Positions 23,460 to 34,380 are shown, counted from the first letter of the stretch. The stretch is DNA of 64,000 nt from Diplolepis rosae (GCA_030998225.1 JAPYXD010000308.1:8442001-8506000); one strand, 5' to 3'. The notes: a model not told the origin generated them from the letters alone. Numbers and translations are program-made.

Positions 23460-23860
23460 TTAATTATCAATGGGCTAATAACTATTTCTGCAACCCTGTG
23501 TTCAAGCATTACGCGTATCTTGAATTTTTTATTGGAAGACATATGTAACTAGTTAATTAGGGGTAGTTCACCCTAGTAAATAAGGGTAGTTGGTGGCAAA
23601 GAAGTTATCAATTCATACATTTTTTACTTATAACTAATGTATAGCAAGATTGTATAACAAAATAGAATGAAAAGATAGTGCTCTAGTTAGAAATATTTTT
23701 GTTCTCCGAAAAAACTGGAGGGGTAGTTTTAACCCTTAAAATTGAGAAAGGGCCGATATAAAAAGAACGCGTATTGATCATGTTTTTGTCCTTTACAACA
23801 TATCAAAACAACAAAAAATATCGGAGCCGCACAACTGGGAAACAATATTTTAATTTTCAT
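23460..23860 (-). repeat. Right arm of the 4.4-kb interrupted inverted repeat
   Basis: Reverse complement of 20500-20400, 20300-20171 and 19620-19480, continuous here without the insertions seen in the left arm. It therefore shows the uninterrupted form. Outside 23860 similarity stops. Confidence 0.75.
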
Positions 23861-23864
23861 ACTT

Positions 23865-24780
23865 CAATAAAATATCATCGATATGATGTATGAAAACATT
23901 TTATAATTATAAGGACCGACAAAATTTTTCTTTTTTAGCCAAAGACTAGGTGTCCCAAAATGACAGTGATGTCCTAAAAACGATTCCGTTGCTCAAATTT
24001 TTCTAACACGTCAGGATTCCAACATATACTAACTCAAAAGTGCAAAAATAGCATAATTTGAACCAACATAAATTTCTTTGTAGAACAAATAAAATACTCA
24101 GATTTATACAAAACTTGGCGTTTTACAATTTTTGAGTTTGCTGAATTTGAATATTGCAAATTTAAGCTCGAATTTGGATCCACCAAACTTGGAGGTCTTT
24201 AGACGCGTAACCTGTTATGAATCGAACAACATTGTTCTTTGTTATGAGTGTGTATTGATGAAAAAACATTCATTATAATCTAATAGATTTTAACGAGACT
24301 TAAAAATTCTAATAAATACTTTTGTAAGTATAACCTATTGTGGCGATATATGTGTAATACGAACACATTAAACATATCAACACTTATATTGCAATCAGTC
24401 TATTATTAACCATCCTATTTTTATATTTTTGAACAGTTTCAGTATTATACACTGGTGTAATGTATGTGTTTCTTCAGGAAACTTTTAACTATTGAGTACA
24501 TTCAGAATTTAGAATAGCTTAGAATACTGGCAACCCTCGAAAATACCCAAAGTGTTTAAAAATATAAAAATAGGGTGGTCGTTAACAAACTCACTATAAT
24601 AAAAATACAGACAAAAATACAAATATATTTTAACTAACAACACTTTAACTCAACAAGATTTTTTTATATTAAATCATAAATGAATGGCTTGTATCAACCC
24701 TCAATAATATTAATAGTGGTTGGTTTTTAACCGGACTTTAGGGTCCAGAAATAATGTAACTCAGTTTCATTTTTTTCCTT
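23865..24780. other. AT-rich, nothing recognised
   Basis: No ORF, no TIR pair and no RNA motif until the hammerhead core at 24785. Confidence 0.45.
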
Positions 24781-24784
24781 CAAA

Positions 24785-24814
24785 CGTTTCGACCCTAATC
24801 GGAGTCCTCATCAG
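24785..24814 (-). ncRNA. Hammerhead-ribozyme-like core
   Basis: On the minus strand: CTGATGA, one G, stem GACTC/GGGTC (5 bp including one G-U) and GAAAC, preceded by AATAAAGATCA. It shares a downstream GGACCCTAAAG block with the copy at 53829. The mariner at 24830 is inserted 16 bp away on its 5' side, cutting off the rest of the host element. Confidence 0.65.
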
Positions 24815-24829
24815 TGATCTTTATTTACT

Positions 24830-25751
24830 ACCAAGCTTAGACATAAGGTAAACAAACCATTTTGACACATAAGTGATTTTGTTTTGGCGTCATATACTTT
24901 TGGTTGTGTAAAAATGTCTGATTTTGTGCCAAATAATCGTAATTTGCGGGAAGTGTTGATTTTCTTCTTTCATTCGAAGAAAACGGCGGCTAAAGCACAT
25001 CAAGAGCTCCAAAAAGTTTACGGAACTGCTTCTCTAAATGAAACAACGTGCCGTGATTAGTTCCGTGGCTTCAAAGACGGTGATTTCGATGTTGACGACT
25101 GTCCGCGTGGAGGAAGGCCAAAAACCTTCGAAGACGCTGAATTGGAGGCATTGCACGATAATGATCCGTGCCAAACGCAATGAGAGCTTGCTTCAGCATT
25201 AGGAGCTACCCGCCAAGCCATTTCCAAGCGATTACATGCGTTGGGAATGAATTAAAAACAAGAAACTTGGGTTCCTTATGATTTTAAGCCAAGGGACGTT
25301 AAGCGTCGTTTTTTCGCCTATAAACAACTGCTTCAGCGGAAAAAAAGGAAGGGTTTCCTTTATCGCATCGTGACGGCTGATGAAAAATGGATTCATTACA
25401 GCAACCTAAAGAGCAGAAAGTCATGGGGACTGCCCAGTCATGCTTCTACGTCGTCGGTTCGAACGAATATTCACGCTGCGAAGGTTATGCTGTGTATTTG
25501 GTGGGACCAAGTCGGTGTTATTTATTGTCAGCAATTTCGCTTATATGAAGACATCGAAAAATGGCTTGGTTCGTGGATAGCTTCAAAATATGAACACTTT
25601 TACCGTAACGATATTCGAGCTCTACCAGAAATACGGGCAAAAGTTGCAGCTAACGATGGGCAATACTTTGAATGATTTATTTGTAATCATTTCTTCACAC
25701 TAAAGTTGCATTTTCATCAACAAAAAAGCGGGAACTTAGTTGCGCACCTAA
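24830..25751 (+). mobile_element. Mariner element, longest transposase of its subfamily here, degraded
   Basis: Same subfamily as 20612-21382 (starts ACCAAGCTTAGACAT, ends with the complement of TTAGGTGCGCAAC). The plus-strand transposase starts at about 24914 (MSDFVPNNRNLREVLIFFF) and keeps both HTH halves and the first catalytic region (TADEKWIHYSN at about 25375). It has stops at about 25058 and 25181, then an internal deletion joining VGVIY to EDIEKWLGSW, which removes the second catalytic Asp block. It ends NDGQYFE at 25674. Non-functional. Confidence 0.85.
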
Positions 25752-26009
25752 TACTTTGGTGTAAACTTTGGTAATGTACAATAACTAAGAAATGAAAACA
25801 CTTTTTGCATAAAATTATACCAAAACCTTACATAAAACATGAAAGTTCTTAAGAGTAACAATTGAATAATAGCAGCATCAACTTTGAAAAACCCAAAACT
25901 AAAACTAAAATATGTATACCATCTGATCAAAGGGCATAGCCGTGTGAATTTTTGCAGATTTTTTTATGCATAATTCGCGATATGCGAATCGAATGTGATA
26001 GAAGAACGT

Positions 26010-26288
26010 ATAGACGGGCTCTCTCTTGAATGAGGCTAAGACCGAATTGGTGTATGGAATCTCCTGGGGGACACTGCAAAGCCTCCGCAGTCTGTGATCA
26101 AGAACAGTCGAAACGGTCGTTTACGTATAGCATCCCAATGGGAGCCTTGCCTCCTCGTGGGCCGGGAAGACCCCGACCCACGAGGAGACGAGGCTGATGT
26201 GAGCCTAGCTCTGCCGAGGTAGTGTGCCATGCGGGATCAGGAGCCAGCCCCTTCGGGACCTTGATCAGGTAGTGAGTATTGAACACAG
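26010..26288. other. GC-rich leader before the deleted LINE, unassigned
   Basis: A GC-rich block without similarity to the 5' region of the full LINE at 43-44 kb. It holds a strong hairpin: CTCCTCGTGGG (26150) pairs with CCCACGAGGAG (26178), with a further GGG/CCC pair in the loop. It could be the 5' UTR of a diverged LINE subfamily. Confidence 0.35.
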
Positions 26289-26918
26289 GTGTCGGAGCCT
26301 GTGTTGCTTCGAGCGAGTCCGGTATTAGCCAGGGTTCTAAGCGTCATCCAGCAAGGTATGCTGAGAAATAATCCTGGCCACGTAAAGGAGAGCGTGAACG
26401 AGGCTACAGTTGTGTTGATCGGAATGCTCAACACACATAAATGCCTTCTAGAAAGCGGGGTGGAAATCCAGAAGAAGCTGGAAGCAGGAGCGGAGGTCCT
26501 CTCCATCCGGAGAACTAGGAAGGAGGAAATCCTCCTGGTCCTCAAAAATGAGGGTGACGTCTCGGCCTTCCAGAAGGCGCTCGACCAGGCGGTCGGAGAG
26601 AAGGCCGAAGTTAAATATTTGGTCTCGAAGAGGTCCCTTGAAGTTAGGGACCTCGACGAGACCGTCACAAGGGAAGAGGTTGTTGCCGCGCTATGTATCG
26701 CGCTGGGTAAGCCAGATCTCGGGGACCATTTCCGGCTGTACAAGCGCTTCGGCGGTGTGCAGACTGCAGTGGGCGCACAACTCACTCCTGACACAATGGT
26801 CTCTCTCATGCTCCAGTCTGAACAGATATGGATGCTTATCGAGTCATTCGTTACCCTGGTGATGAAGACAAGGGAGCTCAATGGGCATGTAGAGCGCGGC
26901 AACAGCAAGGGCCGATAG
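26289..26918 (+). CDS. Chimeric ORF of an internally deleted R1-type LINE (ORF1 parts fused to ORF2 tail)
   Basis: A 209-codon open frame. Residues from about 15 to 67 correspond to the ORF1 coiled region of the LINE at 44132-45466 (VIQQGMLRNNPGHVK). A first deletion joins IQKKLE to AGAEVLSIRR, dropping the Lys-rich stretch. The ORF1 part then continues to RFGGVQTAV. A second deletion joins it to the last ~50 residues of ORF2 (LTPNTMV-type LTPDTMV to the stop). Both deletions keep the frame. CCHC knuckles, endonuclease and reverse transcriptase are all absent, so it would depend on a full element to move. Whether the product is made is unknown. Confidence 0.7.
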   Translation: MSEPVLLRASPVLARVLSVIQQGMLRNNPGHVKESVNEATVVLIGMLNTHKCLLESGVEIQKKLEAGAEVLSIRRTRKEEILLVLKNEGDVSAFQKALDQAVGEKAEVKYLVSKRSLEVRDLDETVTREEVVAALCIALGKPDLGDHFRLYKRFGGVQTAVGAQLTPDTMVSLMLQSEQIWMLIESFVTLVMKTRELNGHVERGNSKGR

Positions 26919-27300
26919 AAAACGCATCGGGGCCTGCAGCCGCGGTCCTGCGTCTTGGGCGGACTTGGCTGTTCGCGTAGATCGAGGGAGGAATCTATTT
27001 ATTCCTCCCTTGGTTGGGGCGGCTAGTCGGCCTGCCTAACGGGCGTGTGTCCGCGGACGGGAGTCCCAGGCGAACGGATGACGGAAGAGTCGCACGCGAC
27101 TTTAAGCTGGAACCAACTGCCCGGGAAGTTCAAAGCCGAAAGGCGGTTCCGCGGGCAGTGTATTGGTTTGAGAGAGGGGGTTTTTTGGTTTTAACAGGTA
27201 TGCCTAGACCCGTCCTAGGAGAATCCTGTACAACGTCTATAAAAGATTTCGCCATTTTTCCTCCTGTAAAAAACAAAAAAAAATAAAAAAAATAAAAAAT
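26919..27300 (+). mobile_element. 3' UTR and A-rich tail of the deleted R1-type LINE
   Basis: Closely similar to 48497-48856, ending TTTTTCCTCCT and then an A-rich tail (AAATAAAAAAAAT type). Confirms that the chimeric ORF is a retroelement copy with a proper 3' end. Confidence 0.8.
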
Positions 27301-27324
27301 TTGGCACCAACATTTCATCTATTT

Positions 27325-28505
27325 TATGGTCGAACAGACGATACTTTTGTTTGAGAATACCATAAACAGCTTCAACCACAGCATGCCCACTACGTATTCA
27401 TCAGTTGTAAAAATAGTGAAGGGCTTACAAAGAGGAACTTTCTTCTGTCTAAAAAAAAGATTTTCTTTGATACTCATTATTTGCACTTTTCTGTACCATC
27501 ATAAATCAGAAGCAGATTATCCTGAGCAAAAAACTTTTTTACAATTTCCGTTGTGTGGTTTTGAATAAGATTATCCCTGTTAACAGAATTTAAGCCAAAC
27601 AAAGTGGCAGGATGTCTTTTTCAAAAGATTGAATTATACTTTTAAAATATTCCGAAATTGACTGTCCATTATCTATGTTAAATATAGGAGCTAATAGTTT
27701 ATTGGAATTTACTATACGTAGTTTAAAGAGAAAAGCAATAAGAGCTTGGATCAGTGAACGAGATTGACTATCAGGCAATGAAGTCATTAAGTCTTTTATT
27801 TCAAGAAGATTTTCCCAAGATAACCCAGTAAAGACTTTAATTTGTTTTTCTGAAAGGCTGAATTCACCAATTTTGTTAAGCAATGTCGAATCACATTTGA
27901 TGGAAAGATTTTCCATTACTTTGGACGACTTTGATGCGCTGAGATTTGCAGTGTTGGAATACACTTTTAAATTACCAAGATTTTTTACCATTTTTAGAAT
28001 ATGAGTTGTAGAACACCGATTTCCAGGTGATATGAAGATTTTCTTTTGGATATACGATTGGATTCGCGCTTCTTCAGGAATGATAATTAAATTTTTCATA
28101 GGGAAACAAATGCAATGGTATTTATGAGTAGCAACTGTCCTCTAGATAGGAATTTTAAAGTACTAAGTCTCAGAAATAGCTTCCTTCGATTTGACCTTAA
28201 CTTCGAATTTTGGGTCATCGGAAGTTGCATCAGAGGGAGAAAGATCTGTTTCAGTTTCACAATCAGAATCTTTGTCAGAATAATTTCTATGAATAAAGAG
28301 TGGGCATTTCTTACACAGAATGTCAGTACACAGCTATTCTTCTTTTAAGGCAGCGAGAAAAGGCATTTGCTTCAACTTCATCCCTTACCAATTTTTTTCT
28401 ACTTAGACTTTTTTTAGGTTTAGTATCACAACCAATGCACATAAGTTTTTGTTGTAATGTAGACATGTTTGGATAATAGGATCGCAATAAATATTCGAAT
28501 CGCAA
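27325..28505 (-). pseudogene. DDE-type transposase remnant (HARBI/Tnp4-like family)
   Basis: Minus strand, in order. At 28465-28330: an N-terminal Cys-rich piece (MCIGCDTKPKK, ANAFSRCLKR). At 28099-27590: 169 open codons with NLIIIPEEARIQSYIQKK, then FTGLSWENLLEIKDLMTSL and QSRSLIQALIAFLFKLR. At 27590-27325: broken pieces with NEYQRKSFF and, after a deletion, HAVVEAVYGILKQKYRLFD-type sequence. The order matches a multi-copy insect protein with a DDE_Tnp4-like endonuclease domain. The identification is from memory of the family. Stops, frameshifts and a deletion in the catalytic part make it inactive. Confidence 0.6.
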
Positions 28506-28647
28506 AAGTTATGTTTTTAACTAAGTAGAGTAACGCATGAACGACTATGGCTGACAAGAAACAAACGAAGATCGAAAAGTCAGATGGCACATTTACTAAC
28601 GAGAATTGAGCACAGAAATTAAGTGAACATCGCAAGAGACACTTGCA

Positions 28648-29189
28648 AAAAAATCGTGGCTTTCACCTGATGAGGTTGGCCCATCGACTCCAAGACCAAA
28701 TCGCTTTGGCCGTAAGACAATGCTCTGTGTTTGGTGGGACCAGTGTGGGGTGGTATACTTCGAGTTATTAAAACCTGGTGAGACGGTGAATACGGATCGC
28801 TACCGACAACAAATTATCAATTTGAATCATGCGTTGATCAAAAAACGGCCGGAATGGGCCCGAAGACATGACAAAGTTATCCTACAATATGACAACGCAC
28901 CGTCTCATACCGCTAAACTGGTGAAGAACACAATAAAAGCATCGATGGGACACTCACTCGCAGAGCAGCGCTTCGCCAATTTTAAAGAAGTTGAAAAATG
29001 GCTCGTCGAATGGTTTGCCTTGAAAGAGAAAAAGTTTTTTTGGAATGGTATCCATAATTTGCCTGAAAGATGGGCAAAATGTGTAGAATCCAATGGTCAA
29101 TACTTTGAATAAAATTTTTCTGAGATTCCCTTGAGAATTAAGTGTTTTCTTTATTGAAAAAACCGGCAAACTTCAACCAGCACCCCTGG
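28648..29189 (+). mobile_element. Mariner remnant, 5'-truncated, 3' TIR intact
   Basis: The plus-strand transposase starts mid-protein (SPDEVG...PNRFGRK) and is open from 28720 to 29112. It includes MLCVWWDQCGVVYFELLKPG and YDNAPSHTAKLVK, a small internal deletion after KASMG, and the conserved ESNGQYFE tail. The right end CACCCCTGG is the complement of the classic mariner end CCAGGGGTG, followed by TA at 29190. Confidence 0.85.
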
Positions 29190-29430
29190 TATATGGGTAA
29201 TTGAACACTAAAATGGCCATTATCAATTTCTCTTAATTAACTCTTTAACTTATTCTTGTTTTTTTTTAGTAATTAGATGGCTTGGACGTAATATCACGGT
29301 TTTTGTTACAATTAAAAACTATACATTTGTTAATCTATCGACTAGGATACATAAAATTTTCCATTTGTAAAGTTTTTGGTCGCCAACATATTCCAGATCT
29401 GAAATAGCTACATGCTTTAAAAGGAAATGC

Positions 29431-30560
29431 TTAAGCTCCACTTTGTTAAATGGAACCATGTGTTTTTTTATCGATGACATTATTACCGATTCTAAGACAA
29501 ATTCAGCGACCTACAACACAAGGACATTCTAGTCACGCAAAGTATGAAAACAGTCGAAAAATAGAAACAAATCGGAATAATCACTTTCAAAGGATCCTCT
29601 AACCTTGGTTTGGGTCAACCTACAGAACATGCTCGAAGTAATGACACTAGACTTGTAAGCACTTGTTAATTTGCTGATGAAAATACCGTCTAACTTCAGC
29701 CAACATTTGTGGTATAATTTCGGTACATGCTCGGCGTATTCTTTCTTTCATGTCGTCAGGCGTGGTAGGTGCTACCGCCATTACGCGTTCTTTGACAAAA
29801 CGCCATAAAAAGTAATCTTGTGATGTTAGATCTGGCGAACGAGGTGGCCAAGCTACAGGGTCACCTCGTTCTATCCAATTTCCGTCAAAAATCTCATTTA
29901 GCACTTGTCTTGAACACAGAGCATAATGGGGTAGTGCACCGTCGTGTTGCATCCACATGTCCATGCGAACATGCAAGGGCACGTCTTCCATTAATTGAGG
30001 CAGAACGTTTTGCAGAAAGTTTGCGTAAACTTGCGCAGTCAAGCGACCTTCAAAAAAATATGGATCAATGACGTGATCGCCGATAATGCCGGACCAACAA
30101 TTAACGGACCACGGATGTTGAAATGGTACAGTTTTCTTCCATCGAGGATTCTCTTTTGCCTAATAATGCATATTATGCCTATTCACATTTCCCGTATTTG
30201 CGAAGTTAGCTTCATCAGAAAAAGGCACATGACTCAAAAATGAGACATCTGTGCGCATTAATCTACGAATCCAATTACAGAAATTGACGCATTTTAGGAA
30301 ATCATTGCCGTACAAATCCTGATGTAATGAGACACGATACAGAAAATGCTTACTTTCTGCCGATGTCAACAATACCCTATCGATGTGTATTATCATGGGT
30401 ATCGTAAGAAATGAAAAGAAATCAAAATGATTTTTCGACTATTTTCATACTTTGCGTGACAAGAATGACCTTGTGTTGTCTGTCGCTGAATTCGTCTTAA
30501 AATCGGTAATAATGTCATCGAAAAGAAATACATGGTTCCATTTAAAAAAGTGCATTATTT
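29431..30560 (-). mobile_element. Tc1-like transposon with long TIRs
   Basis: Inverted arms of about 110-130 bp (29441-29560 and 30405-30550) share TAAATGGAACCATG and CATACTTTGCGTGAC blocks. The minus-strand transposase is nearly continuous from about 30400 to 29647 with one stop near 30160: LLTSAESKHFLYRV, then SFLSHVPFSDEANFANTGNV (first catalytic Asp), then the open part with MQHDGALPHYA (second Asp) and VAWPPRSPDLTSQDYFLWRF, to the stop at 29647. The N-terminal HTH is missing. This is the same group as the fragment at 9836. Confidence 0.75.
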
Positions 30561-30862
30561 AGAAAAAATTTTACTCTAAATCTAATAACAAAATAATTTT
30601 TTTTTCAAACAAATTGATTTTTTGAAAAAACGCCAGTTTTTAAAAATCTGAAAAAATTCCTAGTGATAGCCCCAAGTTTTTAAATAATTGAAAAAAAACA
30701 AAAACTAATTTTTTTTTTATCCCATAACTTTTCAAATAAAGCATCAAAAAATTTCAAAGTTTGGGTTTCTTCATTACATGTGTTAGTCTATCAATTCTTG
30801 AAATTTCAAATAAATCGGAAACATGGAGTCCTGAACCCGTCCGATTTGGGATGGAACACACC

Positions 30863-32310
30863 ATATACACGGTGACCCATTTTAATCTATAATCCCAAAT
30901 ATCTTCTAAAATACTTTATCTGCGAAAAAATGGTTCGCACACAGGTTGACCAAGACTGAGGGTGACATTTGACTGTACCATCAATTTTGACCTTGAGGTC
31001 AATTCTCAAGGTCAAATGGAGGTAAGACCCTTTTCTTAAATGAGAACCCTTATTTTTGACTGCGGATTTGAAAAGAGCGGGAAATTTCACGTCAAAAATA
31101 GCCTGTGGATAAATGGTTTTTGTGACCTTGGGAAGGTAAAAAATTAAGGTCAAATGTTTGAGAAACGACCTAATGCCCTTTTTCTGAATTTTCTTGGTTT
31201 TTCGGGGTAAACAAACGTTCATGATGCTTCACAAGAGTCGATGACATGTTAAGGTGTACATCAACTTGACCATCATGACCTTCAGGTCAATTTTCAAGGT
31301 GACTTGAAGGTCAAGACGATTTTTCTTAAATTGAAATCTGTGTCCGGATAAATTTTTTTTGTAGACTTCAGGCTTTGGATTGTTATTGCAACACCCCCCC
31401 CCCCCCTCAAAACACACCCAGACAGTAACAATCATTTCGAATAAGATATAAAGATTGTGACTATGTAGTTACAAAAGTGCCAATCTTCACAATGTCACTT
31501 CTATGTGACTAGTTACAAAAAAAAGACACTCTGTCCTTACTTTTAGCGTTACCCAGAAACACCGGCGTAGACGTAGTAAGTTCTGTTTTCTTTGGGGTGC
31601 TTTCTTGTCGTGAGTTCCCCTTGCCTCTCACGTTTCGGGCGGTTGATTAACCGCCTCTCACCATTGCTACCAGTGTTACAATCAGCCACGGAGTAACTGT
31701 TCGAAGTGAACTCCATTGGCTTGAAGACACAAACGTAGACGTCTTTCAAAACCGTCCACAGTTTTCAGCAAAGTTTCTCGAGAGTGTCTGTGGGGGGGTG
31801 TCGTGATAACAATCCACAACCTGAAGTCTACAAAAAAAATTCATCTGGGCACAGAGTTGAATCTAAGAAAAATCGTCTTGACCTTCAAGTCACCTTGAAA
31901 ATTGACTTGAAGGTCATGATGGTCAAGGTGAAGCCTACCTTAACATTTCATCGACTTTTGTGAAGCATCTTAAACGATTTTTTACCCAGAAAAACCAAGA
32001 CAATTCAGAAAAAAGGCATCTGCTCGTTTCTCAGACATTTCGCCTTAATTTTTTATCTTTCCAAGGTCACAAAAACCATTTTTTCACAGATCATTTTCGA
32101 CGTGAAATTTCCCGCTCTTTTCAAATCCACAGTCAAAAATAAGGGTTCTTATTTAAGAAAAGGGTCTTACCTCCATTTGACCTTGAGAATTGACCTCAAG
32201 GTCAAAATTGATGGTACAGTCAAATGTCACCCTCAGTCTTGGTCAACCTGTGTGCGAACCATTTTAGAAGATATTTTGGATTAGAGATTAAAATTGGTCA
32301 CCGTGTATAT
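30863..32310. mobile_element. Foldback element with ~530-bp terminal inverted repeats
   Basis: Left arm 30863-31400 and right arm 31785-32310 are reverse complements over essentially their whole length, starting TATACACGGTGACC and ending with its complement. The arms contain internal mini-palindromes such as TTGACCTTGAGGTCAA and several AAGGTCAA motifs. The 385-bp spacer has a 13-base C run (31394-31406). A minus-strand frame there (31549-31749) has no recognised domain. Short open frames in the arms are by-products. Confidence 0.8.
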
Positions 32311-33928
32311 ATTAATTCTTTTGACTTGCCATGTAAACGAGGATTTCAAGAACCTAATTGATATAATTCTACAAATCAGAAGAAAATTTTAAGCAGACAA
32401 TGATCAAAAACATGAGCTCTTTTTTTCTCATCCCAGTAAAACTCCTGGAACCAGTCAAACCCCAGGTGAGAACGGGTGGAGGTCAAGAAAAACAGCTTAT
32501 CCTCAATCTATGGACGTTCGCAGTTTCGCAGTGAGCTGCTGTAGACTGAACTGAAAAAAAATTAAAAAATTTTTCCCGTTACAAAATGTATTGAGACGGC
32601 CCAGCCTCGAGTATCCGCCTTTTGCGACGAAACGGGTGAAGAATCCGCAAAGTTACGCTTACTTTTGGAACAAGTAGATTCCCACGAGTCTCGCAGGAAA
32701 GAATTGCAATGTCTCATTAAGTATTCGCCCAGTAATACACGATTTACTTCCAAACCGGAAGTGAGCGTGGCGAGAACGAGGCAGTCTACTTTTCACGGAC
32801 ATTTTCGTTCGTATCCTCAGCGAGCGCCACACTAACCTGTGCTTGCTCCCACTCGACCGCTTACTCAGATCAAGCAGTTTGCGGTATGGTTCGCTGGATG
32901 GGTGGGCGTCCCACACTGTTATTTTTTTTTATATTCTTTTTTATTATTTATTGCAGGATCATTTGTTCATTTGCACGTATGGGAGTTTTAATTAATGATT
33001 AAATAAAATAACTAAGTAAACAAATGTAATATATAAATAAATGGACAAATTTTATGGTTATAAATAAATACAGTTATTATTATATTGTAAATAAGGAAAT
33101 ATAATCGTTATTTCATTTTAAATAAATAAGTGTAATCACTATCACATTGCAAGTATTATAGGTCTTTGATATTATAAATAAAGATAATTATCATTGTATC
33201 ATGAACTCCATTAGTATTAAACATTACGAATAACTGTATTTATAAAAATGGGTCGCTTAACAATAATGAATTGAGGTTGATCTATTGGAATTTCCTTTTT
33301 ATTATAAAAATCGTTACACGACGTTCGAGCCTGCCCACACTGCTGTCCAATAGGAACCCGCGCCCACGCTGGTAGCACGCGCCAGCGGGAGGTGAAATGG
33401 GGGAAAGGCTTTCTCGTCACCGTCGCGCGGTGCGCTTTCTCTTCTGAGTGCACATCAATTTTTAAACACTCCCACGGGACGAAATATGCGACTTTTTGAA
33501 ATTTGAAAGACATCGTCAGAATCGCGAAAATGTCAGCTTTCTCCTGATACCGATTTCCAACCTCAAAACGGTCGCGAAAAAGGGGAAAAGACCGTGTATG
33601 AAATTCTTAATTTATTGATTTAATTGGACTCGATCGCGGTCGCTAATTGAGGCGCGCGCATATTAATTAAGGGGGGGAATTATTAAAGAGGTGGAAAACC
33701 GAAGCGACGTGCTTGATTGCCGATCCTCAAATTTCAGTCCGGTCAGGGCAGGTCGACCTCTAATGTATTGGGTGTCCCCGTAGGATAGTTCATGTGCGGT
33801 GGTGTACGCGGCGCTAGTTGTCGGATGCGGGCGGAGTGCGGCAAAGGGAACGGCTTCGTATGAGTTCCGCCATTGTTGTATATATGTATCAACAATTCGT
33901 ACGCGATCGCGCTTTATAATCATTTAAA
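32311..33928. other. No gene; GC- and CpG-rich towards the THAP start
   Basis: Up to 32930 mixed DNA without a recognisable ORF domain; 32940-33230 AT-rich. From about 33300 to 33910 GC and CpG rise, which would suit a promoter region of the THAP gene starting at 33929. No TATA box or initiator is claimed. A 36-bp block at 33786-33821 recurs at 35761 (see repeat entry). Confidence 0.35.
33786..33821 (+). repeat. Direct repeat flanking the THAP gene (left copy; right copy 35761-35796)
   Basis: The two copies share TGTACGCGGCGCTAGTTG exactly and about 31 of 36 positions overall. They are 1,975 bp apart and bracket the THAP gene. A shorter relative (GCGGCGCTAGT, minus strand) is at about 19922-19932. 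Confidence 0.6.
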
Positions 33929-34301
33929 ATGAATTCGAAGTACGAAATTCAGTGTGCTGTGAGTGGGTGTACCTCCAAAAGGGGTCGGAAGAACAATGTG
34001 TCAATTCATCGGTTTCCGAAGAAAGAAAATGCCGGACAACGATGGATAGAAGCATGCTCAAATCCCTACTTGTCGAGGTTAGGATATCTCGAAGTACTAG
34101 AAAGACAATTTTTTATTTGTCATCGACATTTTTCCGACGTTAAATTTACCGTCGTGTAGTGATGTGTCGAGTGGAAGTGATGTGAACATTAAACCGGCGA
34201 GTGTTTCTTCCCCATCAGACTTCGAAATTTTTATTCCCGAAGTAGAAAAACCTGCAGAAGGCACACGAGACTTTGAAGAAAGTAGCGTGCAGTTTGCACA
34301 C
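33929..34301 (+). pseudogene. THAP-domain gene, exon 1 (frameshifted as read)
   Basis: Begins ATG in an AAAATGAA context and encodes a THAP zinc-binding domain (C2CH). Cys9 and Cys14 lie in the first strand, HRFPKK follows, then Trp39, and Cys64-His67 with HF in FICHRHFSD. THAP domains bind DNA in the nucleus and occur in host regulators and P-element-like transposases. After RHFSD the frame ends at a stop (34157-34159). Another frame continues with LPSCSDVSSGSDVNIK to the donor CAC|GTAAGT at 34301. The exon is 373 nt, so a one-base shift separates the domain from the tail. That may be a real lesion, a sequencing error or an unrecognised tiny intron. Usual THAP features after the HF (AVPTIF) are not seen. 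Confidence 0.65.
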
Positions 34302-34350
34302 GTAAGTAACAATATTTTTAATTTCATACGATATTGTATATAATTTCAAA

Positions 34351-34380
34351 CTTTTCGACTCTGATCAGAGTCCTCATTAG
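34351..34380 (-). ncRNA. Decayed hammerhead-like core
   Basis: On the minus strand: CTAATGA (the essential G5 is A), one G, a perfect stem GACTC/GAGTC, then GAAAAG. It is preceded by AATAAAGATCA as in the copy at 24785. The core changes would abolish catalysis, while the stem pairing is kept. It lies in the THAP intron. Confidence 0.55.

Noticed and set aside
28664..28680. CTGATGAG on the plus strand as a hammerhead
   Set aside because: It is mariner coding sequence (SPDEVG) and lacks a stem II and GAAAC.
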